Assembly (NCBI GenBank): GCA_040878005.1
Contig: JBBDMW010000038.1
Coordinates: 1 to 64,000 of the forward strand
Origin: JBBDMW01 sp040878005
GTDB lineage: Bacteria; Chloroflexota; Dehalococcoidia; Lucifugimonadales; Lucifugimonadaceae
DNA: 64,000 nt
Direction: 5' to 3'
The notes under the pieces are model-generated. The model was not told the origin of the DNA, searched no databases, and saw nothing but the letters and a program-made list of their open reading frames with translations. Made by a program: the position numbers and the translations under genes. Positions 32,902 to 42,328 of the stretch are shown in pieces (the stretch's first letter is position 1; every line of letters begins with the position of its first letter).

Positions 32902-35331
32902 ATGGTCAACACCAAGAAGGCCCGCGGCTCAGGCGCGGACGGCTACAGCGCAAGCGATATCACGGTCCTTGAGGGCCTTGAGGCTGTCCGCAAGCGCCCG
33001 GGCATGTACATCGGGTCAACAGGCCCCACCGGCCTTCAGCACCTCATCCACGAGATCGTCGACAACGGCGTGGACGAGGCCATGGCCGGCTACGCATCAC
33101 GAATAGACGTCATCATTCACAAGAGCGGCGCTGTCACGGTAACAGATGACGGCCGCGGCATTCCCGTGGACAAGCACACGACAACGGGCAAGTCTGCGGT
33201 TGAGACGGTGATGACCACGCTGCACGCCGGCGGCAAGTTCGGCGGCAAGTCATACCAGGTGTCCGGCGGCCTGCACGGCGTGGGCGCGTCCGTGGTGAAC
33301 GCTCTCTCAGAGCGGCTTGTGGTGGAGGTGCGCCGTGACAACAAGGTGCACCGCCAGGAGTACCAGCGCGGCATACCGCAGGGCGACCTGGCCAGCAGGC
33401 CGCAGACCAGCGACGACCCGGAAGGCACCGGGACCAGCGTCTCGTTCCTGCCGGACTCGCAGGTCTTCGGCGAGCTCACGTATGACTATGACGCCATTGT
33501 GGGCCGGTTCCGTGAGATGGCCTACCTGAACCAGGGCCTCATGATTCACCTGCACAGCGAGTGGCACGAGGAGGACCGCTGGCCGCGGAACGACGTGACG
33601 TACTTCTTCGATGGCGGGGTGCGCAGCTTTGTGCGCGCCCTGAACCGGAGGCGCACGCCCATCCACCCGGAGGTGGTATACGCACAGGACACGGTGGATG
33701 ACGTGGTTGTGGAGGTGGCGCTCCAGTACAACGAGTCGTTCGTGGAGAACTGTCTGTCCTTCGCCAACTGCATCCGCACTGGCGACGGCGGCTCACACAT
33801 AACCGGCTTCCGCGCCGCCCTGACGCGGGTGCTGAACGACTTCGGCAAGAAGCAGGGAATATTCAAGGACGAGATCAAGGCGCTCTCCGGCGAGGACGTC
33901 CGTGAGGGCCTGATGGCTGTCGTCAGCGTAAAGGTCAAGGATCCGCAGTTCGAGGGCCAGACCAAGGGCCGCCTGGGCAACCCGGAGGTAAAGAGCGCGG
34001 TTGAGACCGTCATGGGCCGCCGGCTTGCCGAGTTCCTCGAGGACCATCCGAATGACGCCCGCCGCATCCTGGAGAAGTCCACAACGGCGGCGCGTGCCCG
34101 TGAGGCAGCCAAGAAGGCCCGTGACCTGGTCATTCGCAAGAATGCCATGGACGGCGGGTCGCTGCCCGGCAAGCTGGCTGACTGCTCTGAGAAAGACCCC
34201 CGGAACAGCGAGCTTTACATTGTGGAGGGTGAGTCGGCTGGCGGTTCCGCCAAGCAGGGACGTGACCGCCTGTTCCAGGCCATCCTGCCGCTCAGGGGCA
34301 AGATCCTGAACGTGGAGAAGGCACGCCCTGAAAAGATGCTGGCGCACGAGGAAATTGCGGCGCTCATCACTGCGCTGGGTGCGGGGCTGGGCGAGGACTA
34401 TAACCCTGACCGCCTCCGGTACCACCGCGTGATCATCATGACGGACGCTGACGTTGACGGTGCGCACATACGCACGCTGCTGCTGACGTTCTTTTACCGC
34501 AACATGCCGCAGCTCATTGGAGACGGCCACCTGTACATTGCCCAGCCGCCGCTTTACAAGGCGTCGCGGGGCAGGTCCAACACGTGGATCTACTCGGAAA
34601 CCGAGCTGGACCGCTGGTTCGCCCAGCGTGTCTACGGCGAGATGCGGATCACGGCCAAGAACAACGCAGACCTCGCAGTTGAAGGCACAGACATTGGGGA
34701 CATACTGACCCCGATCAGGGACTTTGCCGACACGCTGGAGGCGATCACTGCGCTGGAGGTCCCGTCACACGTGATGGAGCGCGTGGTCAAAGACCCGGAG
34801 TACCAGGACCTGGACTTCCGGCCTGACATGCCAACGACCCAGCCTTCGCTGTTTGTGGACGAGACGGACGGCGCTGCAACCATTGAGCCGCCGGCTCCTC
34901 CTGCCGAGAAGACGTACGACATGGACGGCTACACGCTTACCCGGCAGGTGTACGAGCACCCGGCGATGATGCGGGCGCGCAGGCTTTACCGCCGGGTGAG
35001 CAGCTACGTGGAGGCGGAGACGCTGACAATCACCCGCAAAGACGTAGTGATCGCAGACGATGTGCCGTGGGCGGAGCTGCCGGCCACTCTTGAGACCAAC
35101 GCGGACAGGTCCGGTGTGTCTATACAGCGCTACAAGGGCCTGGGCGAGATGAACCCCGACCAGCTCTGGGACACAACCATGGACCCGGCAAAGCGAGTCA
35201 TGCTCCAGGTGACTGCTGAGGATGCCATGGCGGCGGATGACATTTTCCGTACGCTGATGGGTGACGAGGTGGAGCCGAGACGTGACTTCATCCGGGCGCA
35301 CGCCCTGGAAGTGAAGAACCTGGACGTATAA
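32902..35331 (+). CDS. gyrB: DNA gyrase subunit B, long form
   Basis: 809 residues. GHKL ATPase: EIVDNGVDEAMAGY, DDGRGIPVD, GGLHGVGASVVNALS. TOPRIM: EGESAGGSAKQGRDR (about residue 441) and MTDADVDGAHI (about 514). The gyrase tail is YKGLGEMNPDQLWDTTMDP (about 744). Most Gram-positive GyrB have 630-650 residues. Here about 165-170 extra residues lie between QPPLYK (about 549) and YKGLGE, the same place as the insert in enterobacterial GyrB, where it helps GyrA and DNA coupling. gyrA is not in the window. Confidence 0.95.
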   Translation: MVNTKKARGSGADGYSASDITVLEGLEAVRKRPGMYIGSTGPTGLQHLIHEIVDNGVDEAMAGYASRIDVIIHKSGAVTVTDDGRGIPVDKHTTTGKSAVETVMTTLHAGGKFGGKSYQVSGGLHGVGASVVNALSERLVVEVRRDNKVHRQEYQRGIPQGDLASRPQTSDDPEGTGTSVSFLPDSQVFGELTYDYDAIVGRFREMAYLNQGLMIHLHSEWHEEDRWPRNDVTYFFDGGVRSFVRALNRRRTPIHPEVVYAQDTVDDVVVEVALQYNESFVENCLSFANCIRTGDGGSHITGFRAALTRVLNDFGKKQGIFKDEIKALSGEDVREGLMAVVSVKVKDPQFEGQTKGRLGNPEVKSAVETVMGRRLAEFLEDHPNDARRILEKSTTAARAREAAKKARDLVIRKNAMDGGSLPGKLADCSEKDPRNSELYIVEGESAGGSAKQGRDRLFQAILPLRGKILNVEKARPEKMLAHEEIAALITALGAGLGEDYNPDRLRYHRVIIMTDADVDGAHIRTLLLTFFYRNMPQLIGDGHLYIAQPPLYKASRGRSNTWIYSETELDRWFAQRVYGEMRITAKNNADLAVEGTDIGDILTPIRDFADTLEAITALEVPSHVMERVVKDPEYQDLDFRPDMPTTQPSLFVDETDGAATIEPPAPPAEKTYDMDGYTLTRQVYEHPAMMRARRLYRRVSSYVEAETLTITRKDVVIADDVPWAELPATLETNADRSGVSIQRYKGLGEMNPDQLWDTTMDPAKRVMLQVTAEDAMAADDIFRTLMGDEVEPRRDFIRAHALEVKNLDV

Positions 35332-35357
35332 GTCCTGTTGATGACGGATTTATGGTG

Positions 35358-35384
35358 GCGGCCCCGCACAACCAGCGGGGCCGC
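35358..35384. terminator. gyrB terminator
   Basis: GCGGCCCCGC, 7-base loop, GCGGGGCCGC: a 10-bp perfect stem between the convergent gyrB and cupin genes. Confidence 0.8.
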
Positions 35385-35415
35385 TGCGCGTTTGACGCCC
35401 TGGTACAGAGCCGGG

Positions 35416-35790
35416 CTAAGCGATGTCTTCCAGGAACACGGCCTCGCGCCGCGCTGTGTCGTAGGCGATGAGGCAGGTCATGGGCTCATCCGAGATGGTT
35501 TCCGCACGGTGCCGCTCGCCTCTTGGGATGCGTATGACGTCGTCTGGCCCCATCTTCATGCTTGAGTCGCCGATTTGCTTCCTCCACCGGCCGCTGAGGA
35601 CGTACAGGACTTCATCGCAGTTCGGGTGGTGGTGGAGAGGGTTGCTACGCCCTGGGTCTATACGGCATACGCCTACTGTCATGGTTGCGCCGGGGTCTGT
35701 GGCGCCAGATATCAGCCAGCGTATCTCGCCCCAAGGGAAACGCTCGAGTTCTACTTCGGACGCGCGTGCCAGCAACGACTGGATGTCCAT
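35416..35790 (-). CDS. Cupin-domain protein
   Basis: 124 residues from Met MDIQSLLARASEV. Cupin motif 1 is PLHHHPNCDEVLYVLSGRW (His, His, Glu metal ligands) and motif 2 is IPRGERHRAET. Small stand-alone cupins act as metal-dependent sugar isomerases, oxygenases or sensors; the substrate is unknown. The gene is close to, and co-directional with, the anchored protein at 35801-36361. Confidence 0.85.
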   Translation of the reverse strand: MDIQSLLARASEVELERFPWGEIRWLISGATDPGATMTVGVCRIDPGRSNPLHHHPNCDEVLYVLSGRWRKQIGDSSMKMGPDDVIRIPRGERHRAETISDEPMTCLIAYDTARREAVFLEDIA

Positions 35791-35800
35791 GGCCGCGGCC

Positions 35801-36361
35801 CTAGGACGGGCCGGTCTCCTGCTCACCGGTGTTGTACGGCGTGACGTCGCCAGCGTCCCCGAACTCGGTGAACAGGCGGTTGATCACGGCCCTCAACTCA
35901 TCCTGGGCCGCCGGAGGTATGTTGCACTCGTTCGTGGTTGCGCAATCGCCGGCATAGCGAAGCTGGATATCGTCCAGGTCGTGGCAGGCCGCCGCCACCG
36001 CCTCCGCATACTTGCCGGGAGGAAGCTGCGACAGGTTGATTGGGTTGCAGGGGCCTGTCTGGAATGAGACGCCGCGCCATTCCACTGGCCGCTCGGCGCT
36101 GATCATGCGGTCAGTCTGGTTCTTGAGCCAGGGGTTGATCCAGCTTGCGGTGGTGACGTCGCCGCCTGAGCCGCGCTCGCTCAGCCGCTCCTTCTCCTGG
36201 TACCCGTCGATGCCCTGCCTGACTATCCCCGGGCCGAAGATGGCCGATGGGATGGCAATAACCACCACCAGCATAAGAATGGCCATGGGCATTGACGGGT
36301 TGCGCAGCTCACGGCGCAGCCGGGCCGCCAGCGAATTTTCGTTATTCAGCTTGGTTGCCAT
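35801..36361 (-). CDS. Membrane-anchored protein of unknown function
   Basis: 186 residues. A basic N-terminus, one membrane helix (MAILMLVVVIAIPSAIFG, about residues 26-43), then an extracytoplasmic part with three Cys (TGPCNPIN, AAACHDL, GDCATTNECN has two). Disulfides are likely. No family recognised. The cupin gene follows 10 bases downstream, so the two are probably co-transcribed. Confidence 0.6.
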   Translation of the reverse strand: MATKLNNENSLAARLRRELRNPSMPMAILMLVVVIAIPSAIFGPGIVRQGIDGYQEKERLSERGSGGDVTTASWINPWLKNQTDRMISAERPVEWRGVSFQTGPCNPINLSQLPPGKYAEAVAAACHDLDDIQLRYAGDCATTNECNIPPAAQDELRAVINRLFTEFGDAGDVTPYNTGEQETGPS

Positions 36362-36446
36362 CCTCTAAGCATGGAATCATGGGTGCGGAGGGTGCGTGAA
36401 CAAGGGCGTTGACGCCATCGTAACCCAGCTTACTCGTGTCGCGCCC

Positions 36447-37088
36447 TTAGTATGGCTCCACGCGGAACTTTGCCACCACTTCTTCGTTCAGTTCAAAGCC
36501 CAGGCCCAGCCTGTCCGGCACTGCCAGTGTCCCGTCCGGGCCCACGTCCAGCCTGGGCGACAGCAGATCGGAGATGATTGGAGAGTCCGGAAATGCCATT
36601 GGGAACTCCACGAACGGCATGTTGGGCGTGACAGCCGCGAGGTGAAGCTCCGCGGCCACGCCCACAACGTGACACCATGCATGTGGTACGCACAATGCGC
36701 CATGCCTGTATGCATCCTCGGCGATGTTGAGGATCTCGTGCATGCCTCCTGCCCTGAGCGAACTGGGCTGCACAACGTCAACCCGGCCCCTCCGGAGCAG
36801 TTCTGAGAACTCGTGCCGGGTGCTGAATCCCCAATCGCCCACTGCTATGCGGGTGTCGACCGCGTCCGCCAGCCTGGCATAGGCGTCGATGTTGTCCGCC
36901 GGCATGGGCACTTCTATGAAGTACGGGCGAAACTGCTCGATGGCGCGTATGCTCGCCACGGCCTCGCCCACGTCACGCCAGCAGTTCTGCACGTCTATCA
37001 TCAACTCACGATCGGGACCAATGAACCCGCGTGCCGCCTCGATCACCGCCACGTCGGTATCCAGGCCCACGTTTGACGTGATCTTCAT
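36447..37088 (-). pseudogene. Enolase-superfamily dehydratase, C-terminal barrel only
   Basis: 213 residues that begin at the second barrel strand, where the KxK or its equivalent would be. LMIDVQNCW (Asp), YFIEVPMPADN (Glu), IAVGDWGFS (Asp for the usual Glu) and VPHAWCHVVG (His) follow in order. The capping domain of about 130-170 residues is absent. Only 55 bases separate this frame from the pirin terminator, so there is no room for it. Probably a remnant after a deletion, although the remaining frame is open and could still be expressed. Confidence 0.7.
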
Positions 37089-37143
37089 GGCGCGTTGCCT
37101 GCGGCTGTGTTGGTACGTGCGTGGCCGAGAGCCTACATGAAAA

Positions 37144-37176
37144 CGCCCCTGCTGCGCTCTCAGCGCAGCAGGGGCG
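37144..37176 (-). terminator. Intrinsic terminator of the pirin gene
   Basis: CGCCCCTGCTGCGCT, 3-base loop, AGCGCAGCAGGGGCG: a 15-bp perfect stem followed by TTTT on the minus strand. Confidence 0.9.
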
Positions 37177-37217
37177 TCATGACTGGCATTGGACCAGGTC
37201 GGGTTGCGAAGATTTCG

Positions 37218-37955
37218 CTAGTCGCGCAGCGAGCGGTCCATCTCCCAGATCAATACTTCCGAGTTTGTGAGGCCGGTGATGCGGTGCGACTCGGCGGCCG
37301 TGAAGCGCATGGCGTCGCCTTCGTGCAGTTCGCCCACGCCTTCCACGTCCACGGATCCCACCGGCACGAACAGGTGCACATAGGGCGCAGACGGCATCTG
37401 GACAGACTCCCCCGGCGCAAGCCGCGCTGCCCACAGCGTTGCGGCCTCCTGGTGAATCTTCACCGCCCCGGACAGCCCCTTTCCGGAGGCGACTGCCACC
37501 AGCTCACCGCTCTTAAGGTTGCGGGAGATGTCGGTCTGCTCATACGACGGCTCGAACGATTTCTGGTCTGGCACCACCCACATCTGCACGAGGCGCAGCG
37601 GAGTGTCTGACGAGCCGTTGATCTCCGAGTGGAAGATGCCGCGGCCCGCGGACATGCGCTGCGCCTCTCCCGGCACGATCAGCCCGGCATGGCCCTCCGA
37701 GTCCTTGTGCTCTACTCCACCCTGGGTGATCCAGGTCACGATCTCCATGTCCCGGTGAGGGTGCGTCTCGAACCCGGTGTTCGGCTGCACCAGGTCCTGG
37801 TTGTTGACCAGCAGCAGGCCGAAGTGGGTGTTGTCCGGGTCGTAATGCCAGTTAAAGCTGAACGAATGGCGCGCGTTCAGCCATCCCATGTCTGTCTTGA
37901 ACCGGTCTTCAGACCGGCGAATGTCTATCTTTGGCGTAAGAGTGGTTGCAGGCAT
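37218..37955 (-). CDS. Pirin-family bicupin (YhhW-like)
   Basis: 245 residues. RHSFSFNWHYDP and the metal site ETHPHRDMEIVTW with His, then HKDSEG and AQRMSAGRGIFHSE, are the pirin signature. Some members have quercetin dioxygenase activity; others act in redox or stress responses. ATG 37955 follows AAGGAAC and begins MPATTLTPKID. The upstream in-frame extension is not conserved. A strong terminator follows. Confidence 0.9.
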   Translation of the reverse strand: MPATTLTPKIDIRRSEDRFKTDMGWLNARHSFSFNWHYDPDNTHFGLLLVNNQDLVQPNTGFETHPHRDMEIVTWITQGGVEHKDSEGHAGLIVPGEAQRMSAGRGIFHSEINGSSDTPLRLVQMWVVPDQKSFEPSYEQTDISRNLKSGELVAVASGKGLSGAVKIHQEAATLWAARLAPGESVQMPSAPYVHLFVPVGSVDVEGVGELHEGDAMRFTAAESHRITGLTNSEVLIWEMDRSLRD

Positions 37956-38227
37956 TTTGCGTTCCTTCTGTCTGTTGCCATTGCCACGGTTTGATCGACA
38001 AGGGCTTGCGGCGCAACGTCCGATGGCCGGACCTGCCGCGATGCGTTGCCGCTTTCGAGAATCCTTGCCAAGTTGGATGCGCCAGCCGGAAAATAGTTGC
38101 ATCAGCAACAAAATGAGGCGAAGGAGCACGCACGTAACCGAAATGGATTCAAGAACGCATCCAACGGACGCCCTGGACACGCTATCCTTCTTCCGCAGGA
38201 CACTGGAAGGCAGGACCGCGCACCCAT

Positions 38228-38770
38228 ATGGTCAGCAGAGCCCGCGAGATTTACGTCACAACGCCCGCCCGCAGGAAGGTGGTCATAGCGGCCATCGTTG
38301 TCGCCGCGTGCCTTCTACTGGCGCTGTTCACGCAACGTACCGAAGTTCGGCTCAAGAGCATGATCGACAATGGCTCGGAGGGCATCGACTACCTCAACAT
38401 CGCCTATCGCAATGTCAACAATCCAGACGATGCCGCCCTGTTGCTGGCGGCGGAAAACTTTGCCCAGTTGAGGATGCAGCTGGACCACTGGGCGTGGGTG
38501 ATAACAGCAACCACCGTCGCTCCGCCCGTCCGCAACCAGTTCAGGGCGCTTGAGGTAATCGCCGGCGCCGGGTCATCGCTGGTCGCCGCGCCCGGCGCCG
38601 CCATTGAAGACGGCCCCCGCCGTTTCGGTCAGCGCGGGACGATTGCTGACCTGTGCCTCCAGGCGGAGCGGCTGGATAGCCTTGGCGGCACAATGTTCGA
38701 CCAGCTCTCAAAGAGTCGCGATGAACTGAAGCTGCTTATCAGTAACGTAACCGCCGGTGAGTGCACCTGA
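38228..38770 (+). CDS. Single-span membrane protein of unknown function
   Basis: 180 residues. A basic N-terminus and one helix (VVIAAIVVAACLLLALF, about residues 18-34) precede an extracytoplasmic alpha-helical part with two Cys (DLCLQAE near 140, ECT at the end). No family recognised. It converges on the AcoX-like gene with 10 bases between the stops. Confidence 0.6.
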   Translation: MVSRAREIYVTTPARRKVVIAAIVVAACLLLALFTQRTEVRLKSMIDNGSEGIDYLNIAYRNVNNPDDAALLLAAENFAQLRMQLDHWAWVITATTVAPPVRNQFRALEVIAGAGSSLVAAPGAAIEDGPRRFGQRGTIADLCLQAERLDSLGGTMFDQLSKSRDELKLLISNVTAGECT

Positions 38771-38780
38771 ACAACGCCGT

Positions 38781-39773
38781 CTAGCGGCTCGCTGACGATG
38801 CCTCTGCCATCAGCACGTGCGTCCGGTCCACATCCACCACCCACGGGCCGTCCATGCTGAGGCTCACTTCCACTTTGCGGCCCGGCAGCAGCTCCACCTC
38901 CCGCTCGCCGTCCAGCGCTACGGTGCCCGGCCGGAGCGTCACGGGAAGCCGCTGGCCCGGCTCCATCACCGCCCACTCCGCAATTTTCACATTTGAAACC
39001 ATGCCCGGCGCAACCGGCGCCTGCACTGTGCAGGCATTGCTGCCCGGCTCTCCACTCAACCGGATGTAAAGGCCGATCGGCTCGTCTATCTCTACCCGGC
39101 GCACCCGTGCGCCAATGGACGAGAGGCCAATGCTCGCCGGCTCTGCGCGAGTGAGAAACATTGCGTCCAGCGATTCCGGCTCCCATATGGCGCGTGCGCC
39201 AACGAACATCTGCCTGCTCACGGCCGCATCCACCAGCGCGATGTCAGCCACTTCATCGTCCACGTGGATGTCGAGGCGCTTGCTGCGACGGCACGCCTGC
39301 TCGCGCGTCACCAGTCCGGTGGCCACTGCTCCTGCGGCCAGGCCCGCCAGCGTGCCCTCTGCCATCTGCGGAAACACGTTGTTCGTGCCGGTTGATATGG
39401 GGACGATCGGCGTCTCGCCGCATCCCTTTGCCACCACGCGGTTCGTGCCGTCGCCGCCCAGCGTCACGATGCACCCTGTGCCCGCCTCGTTCATTGCCCG
39501 GGCAGCGCGAGTGGAATCGTTCTGCATCTCGGACGCGTGCATGTCCACGTATTCCACAACAGCCTGGCCCTCGCAGTCGTTGACGGCAGGCCGTGCCAGG
39601 CCGGACATATCCGGCATGACCAGGATGCGCTCTACCCCTGCGGCGACAAGCCCTGCGAACACGCGGCGCAGCGTATTGGCCTTCTCCTGGTTGGAGACAA
39701 CCCTGCCATGCGCCACCAGCCGGCGAATGTCCTTCCCAGCCGCCGGGTTGGCGATGATGCCTACGGTGATCAT
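38781..39773 (-). CDS. ATP-NAD kinase/AcoX-family protein
   Basis: 330 residues. GIIANPAAGKDIRRL, the kinase motif TLGGDGTNRVV and ISTGTNNVFP define the COG3199 (AcoX-like) branch of NAD kinases. AcoX is encoded with acetoin dehydrogenase genes in other bacteria, though its role there is unclear. Here it directly follows a lipoyl E2 gene (13-base gap), repeating the aco arrangement. Met at 39773 is chosen as the fold starts there. Confidence 0.85.
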   Translation of the reverse strand: MITVGIIANPAAGKDIRRLVAHGRVVSNQEKANTLRRVFAGLVAAGVERILVMPDMSGLARPAVNDCEGQAVVEYVDMHASEMQNDSTRAARAMNEAGTGCIVTLGGDGTNRVVAKGCGETPIVPISTGTNNVFPQMAEGTLAGLAAGAVATGLVTREQACRRSKRLDIHVDDEVADIALVDAAVSRQMFVGARAIWEPESLDAMFLTRAEPASIGLSSIGARVRRVEIDEPIGLYIRLSGEPGSNACTVQAPVAPGMVSNVKIAEWAVMEPGQRLPVTLRPGTVALDGEREVELLPGRKVEVSLSMDGPWVVDVDRTHVLMAEASSASR

Positions 39774-39786
39774 CGGGCGGTCACGC

Positions 39787-41004
39787 TCAAGCGGCCATCC
39801 AGCCTGGCTCTCGGAGATGCTTAACGATTGTGCGAAGGAACTCGGACGCAGGCGCACCGTCCCACGCCCGGTGATCGAACGTCAGGCTCAGGTGGCCAAT
39901 GGAGCGAATCACCATCTCGCCATCCACAACTGCGGGTCGCTCCTCCACCCTGCCAACACCCAGGATGCCAATCTCAGGCGGGTTGATCAGCGGATTGAAC
40001 GCCTCGATGTCGTATGCCCCCAGGTTGGTGATCGTGAACGTGCCGCCGGTCATATCGTCCACGCTTAGGGAGTTGGCTTTAGCCTTGGACGCCAGCCCCC
40101 GCACCTCCTGCGCCAGCTCCAGGGCAGACTTGTCAGCAGCGTCACGGATAACCGGCACCAGCAGCCCTTCTTGGATGGCCATCGCCACGCCCAGGTTGAT
40201 CCGGCCCAGCACCCGCACCTCGTCGCCCACCAGGTGAGCGTTGGCCTTGGGGTGCTCCCTGAGCGCCCGTGCCACGGCTGCCAGCACCAGGTCCTGGTAC
40301 TGCGGCCGTATGCGGTGCTGCCGCCAATCGCCCGTTAGCCTGCGCTGCATCTCAATGGCAGCCGTGACATCAGCGTGCGTGTTCAGCGTCACGGTGGGCG
40401 CCTTCGCGCTTTCCGCCATGCGCCGGGCTATGGTCCCGCGAAGGCCGGTCAGGCGAATCGTCTCCGTAACCGGGGCCGTCGACGGCGAAGCGGCTGGAGC
40501 CTGTGCGGGAGTTCCGTCTGAAGCTGCTTTTCGCACATCGTCTTCAGTCACGCGGCCGCCTGGCCCGGTGCCGTGGATAGTCTCGGGGTCCACGCCCATC
40601 TCTTTCGAGAGACGGCGTGCCCTTGGAGTGACTACCCTGCGTTGTCCAGCCGGCACGGCCTGGGGTGTGCTCGGCGAAGCCACAGAAGTATCTGCTGGGG
40701 CGACGGGCGCAGCCTGGGCGGCAGGGTCTGTCTGCCCCACAGGCGGAAGCACGGCGGCATCCTCGCCCGGCAGGAGAATTACTGCCAGCCTGGCGCCCAC
40801 AGGCACAATCGTCCCTTCCTGGACCAGCACGCGGCCCAGGGTACCGTCAGCCGTTGCCTCCACCTCGCTGTTTACCTTGGACGACTCTATCTCAACAAGC
40901 GCGTCGCCCTTCTTGACCTCGTCGCCTTCATGCTTCAGCCACCTAGTGATCTGGCCATCGTTCATACCCATGCCCCACTGGGGCAGCAGCACATCGCTCG
41001 GCAT
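39787..41004 (-). CDS. Dihydrolipoamide acyltransferase (E2) of a 2-oxoacid/acetoin dehydrogenase
   Basis: 405 residues: lipoyl domain 1-80 with the lipoylated Lys in EIESSKVNSEVEA, an Ala/Pro linker, a peripheral-subunit-binding domain (VTPRARRLSKEMGVDPETI and GTGPGGRVTEDDV, about 125-165), then the acyltransferase domain ending in the catalytic LTFDHRAWDGAPAS. It accepts the acyl group from E1. E1 alpha/beta genes are about 9 kb away (28000-30058) and are probable partners. No E3 is in the window. GGAGAG precedes the ATG. Confidence 0.92.
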   Translation of the reverse strand: MPSDVLLPQWGMGMNDGQITRWLKHEGDEVKKGDALVEIESSKVNSEVEATADGTLGRVLVQEGTIVPVGARLAVILLPGEDAAVLPPVGQTDPAAQAAPVAPADTSVASPSTPQAVPAGQRRVVTPRARRLSKEMGVDPETIHGTGPGGRVTEDDVRKAASDGTPAQAPAASPSTAPVTETIRLTGLRGTIARRMAESAKAPTVTLNTHADVTAAIEMQRRLTGDWRQHRIRPQYQDLVLAAVARALREHPKANAHLVGDEVRVLGRINLGVAMAIQEGLLVPVIRDAADKSALELAQEVRGLASKAKANSLSVDDMTGGTFTITNLGAYDIEAFNPLINPPEIGILGVGRVEERPAVVDGEMVIRSIGHLSLTFDHRAWDGAPASEFLRTIVKHLREPGWMAA

Positions 41005-41093
41005 TTCTCTCCGGAACCTCCGCCGCTATTGTTTTAGATGGCGGTCGCGGCAAGCGCAGTTTAGCAGCGCAGATTGAAGTCACGGCCGCGGAG

Positions 41094-42242
41094 TTAGATT
41101 ACGTCGACTATTTTGCTGGCAACGAACAAACGGGCACGACCGCGCGTTTTCACTTCAGTAAGGATGCCGTACGCAATGAGCTTGTCGACGTTATGTTGGG
41201 CTGTCCTGTAGGTCACATCGAGACGATTCGCAACCTGCGGAATAGTAATTGCAGGCTGCCTGAACAGGTCGTCCACTATCTGTGGCAGCAAAGGTGACAC
41301 CCTCGCAGTCTGCGCCATGGCCCGATACTCCTCGCGCAAAGAGAGCAGCCTTCGGGACCTTCCAACTGCATCCCGCGATTGATTTTCCACGCCTCTTAGG
41401 AAAAAACAGATCCAATCTCTCCAGGCCCCGGTTTGGCTTACTGCCAGCAATCGATCCATGTATTCCCGGTGATGTTGATCAAAGTATGCGCTGAGCTGAA
41501 GCAGTGGCTGGGACAGCAACTGCCACTCAGCCATCAGCAACGTGAGCAAAAGCCTTCCCACGCGCCCATTCCCATCTTCAAAAGGGTGAATCGTCTCAAA
41601 TTGGTAATGGATTACTGCCAGTTCGACAAGGTCGGGAAGATTGCTGTTATGTGCCCGCGCCGTATAGAGCTCAAAAGAGTTCAGCACTTCAGGAAGCTCT
41701 GACGGCGGTGGCGGAACAAACCGCGCCTCATGAATCGGCGTGCTCATGAACCTGCCAATCCAGTTCTGGACCGTTCTGAACTCGCCTGGTCGCTTATCCT
41801 CGCCCCTGACGCCTGTCATCAGGCGCTCATGGACCTCTCGTATCAGTCGCAGGCTGACGGGCAGACTGCTCATTCGGGAAAGCCCGAACCGCGCTGCGTC
41901 CACATAATTCCGGACTTCTTTTACGCTGGGTTCCTCCCGCTCCATGGATGGGTCAGCTTCAAACAGAGCGAGTTGCTCGGCTGACGCAATGGTCCCTTCG
42001 ATGCGACTTGAAAAGAGCGCTTCTCTGCGTAGCAATGGCCCGACAAGCAACTCCGGATTGGGAAGGCTGTGACCCAGCCCTCTCAATTCACCCAGCGAAA
42101 GGGCTGCCTGTTCCAGGAGGCGCTGCAACTCTGCGTCTAGGTCGATCTGTGGAGGCAGCGGGTCCGGTACGAAGGCCAAAGCTCCGTCAGAAGTGGACAC
42201 AAGCTTCCCAGGACTATCGGCGGTAAAGCTGCTGCGGTTCAT
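41094..42242 (-). CDS. Fic-domain AMPylase with built-in inhibitory helix and wHTH
   Basis: 382 residues. The N-terminal inhibitory motif is SSRIEGT, the Fic core is HPFEDGNGRVGR (catalytic His), and the C-terminal winged helix (LPQIVDDLFRQPAITIPQVANRLDVTYRTAQHNVDKL) can bind DNA. Fic proteins transfer AMP to Tyr, Ser or Thr of target proteins. In this class the inhibitory Glu and the wHTH suggest auto-control. ATG 42242 starts MNRSSFTADSPGKLV. Two palindromes lie just upstream. No antitoxin gene is separate, as expected for class II. Confidence 0.93.
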   Translation of the reverse strand: MNRSSFTADSPGKLVSTSDGALAFVPDPLPPQIDLDAELQRLLEQAALSLGELRGLGHSLPNPELLVGPLLRREALFSSRIEGTIASAEQLALFEADPSMEREEPSVKEVRNYVDAARFGLSRMSSLPVSLRLIREVHERLMTGVRGEDKRPGEFRTVQNWIGRFMSTPIHEARFVPPPPSELPEVLNSFELYTARAHNSNLPDLVELAVIHYQFETIHPFEDGNGRVGRLLLTLLMAEWQLLSQPLLQLSAYFDQHHREYMDRLLAVSQTGAWRDWICFFLRGVENQSRDAVGRSRRLLSLREEYRAMAQTARVSPLLPQIVDDLFRQPAITIPQVANRLDVTYRTAQHNVDKLIAYGILTEVKTRGRARLFVASKIVDVI

Positions 42243-42282
42243 ACTGCGTTGCCCACGTTGTACTTGGGTATAACCAGACCAG

Positions 42283-42320
42283 GCCGGATTATACTTTTTG
42301 GCCAAAAAGTATAATCCGGC
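42283..42320. promoter_or_regulatory. 38-bp perfect palindrome upstream of fic
   Basis: GCCGGATTATACTTTTTGG followed by its exact reverse complement. It has an A+T-rich core and lies 40 bases upstream of the fic start. It is a strong operator candidate for the wHTH of Fic. TATACT and TATAAT inside the arms could be -10 elements hidden when the site is bound. Confidence 0.75.
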
Positions 42321-42328
42321 AGTCCCCA

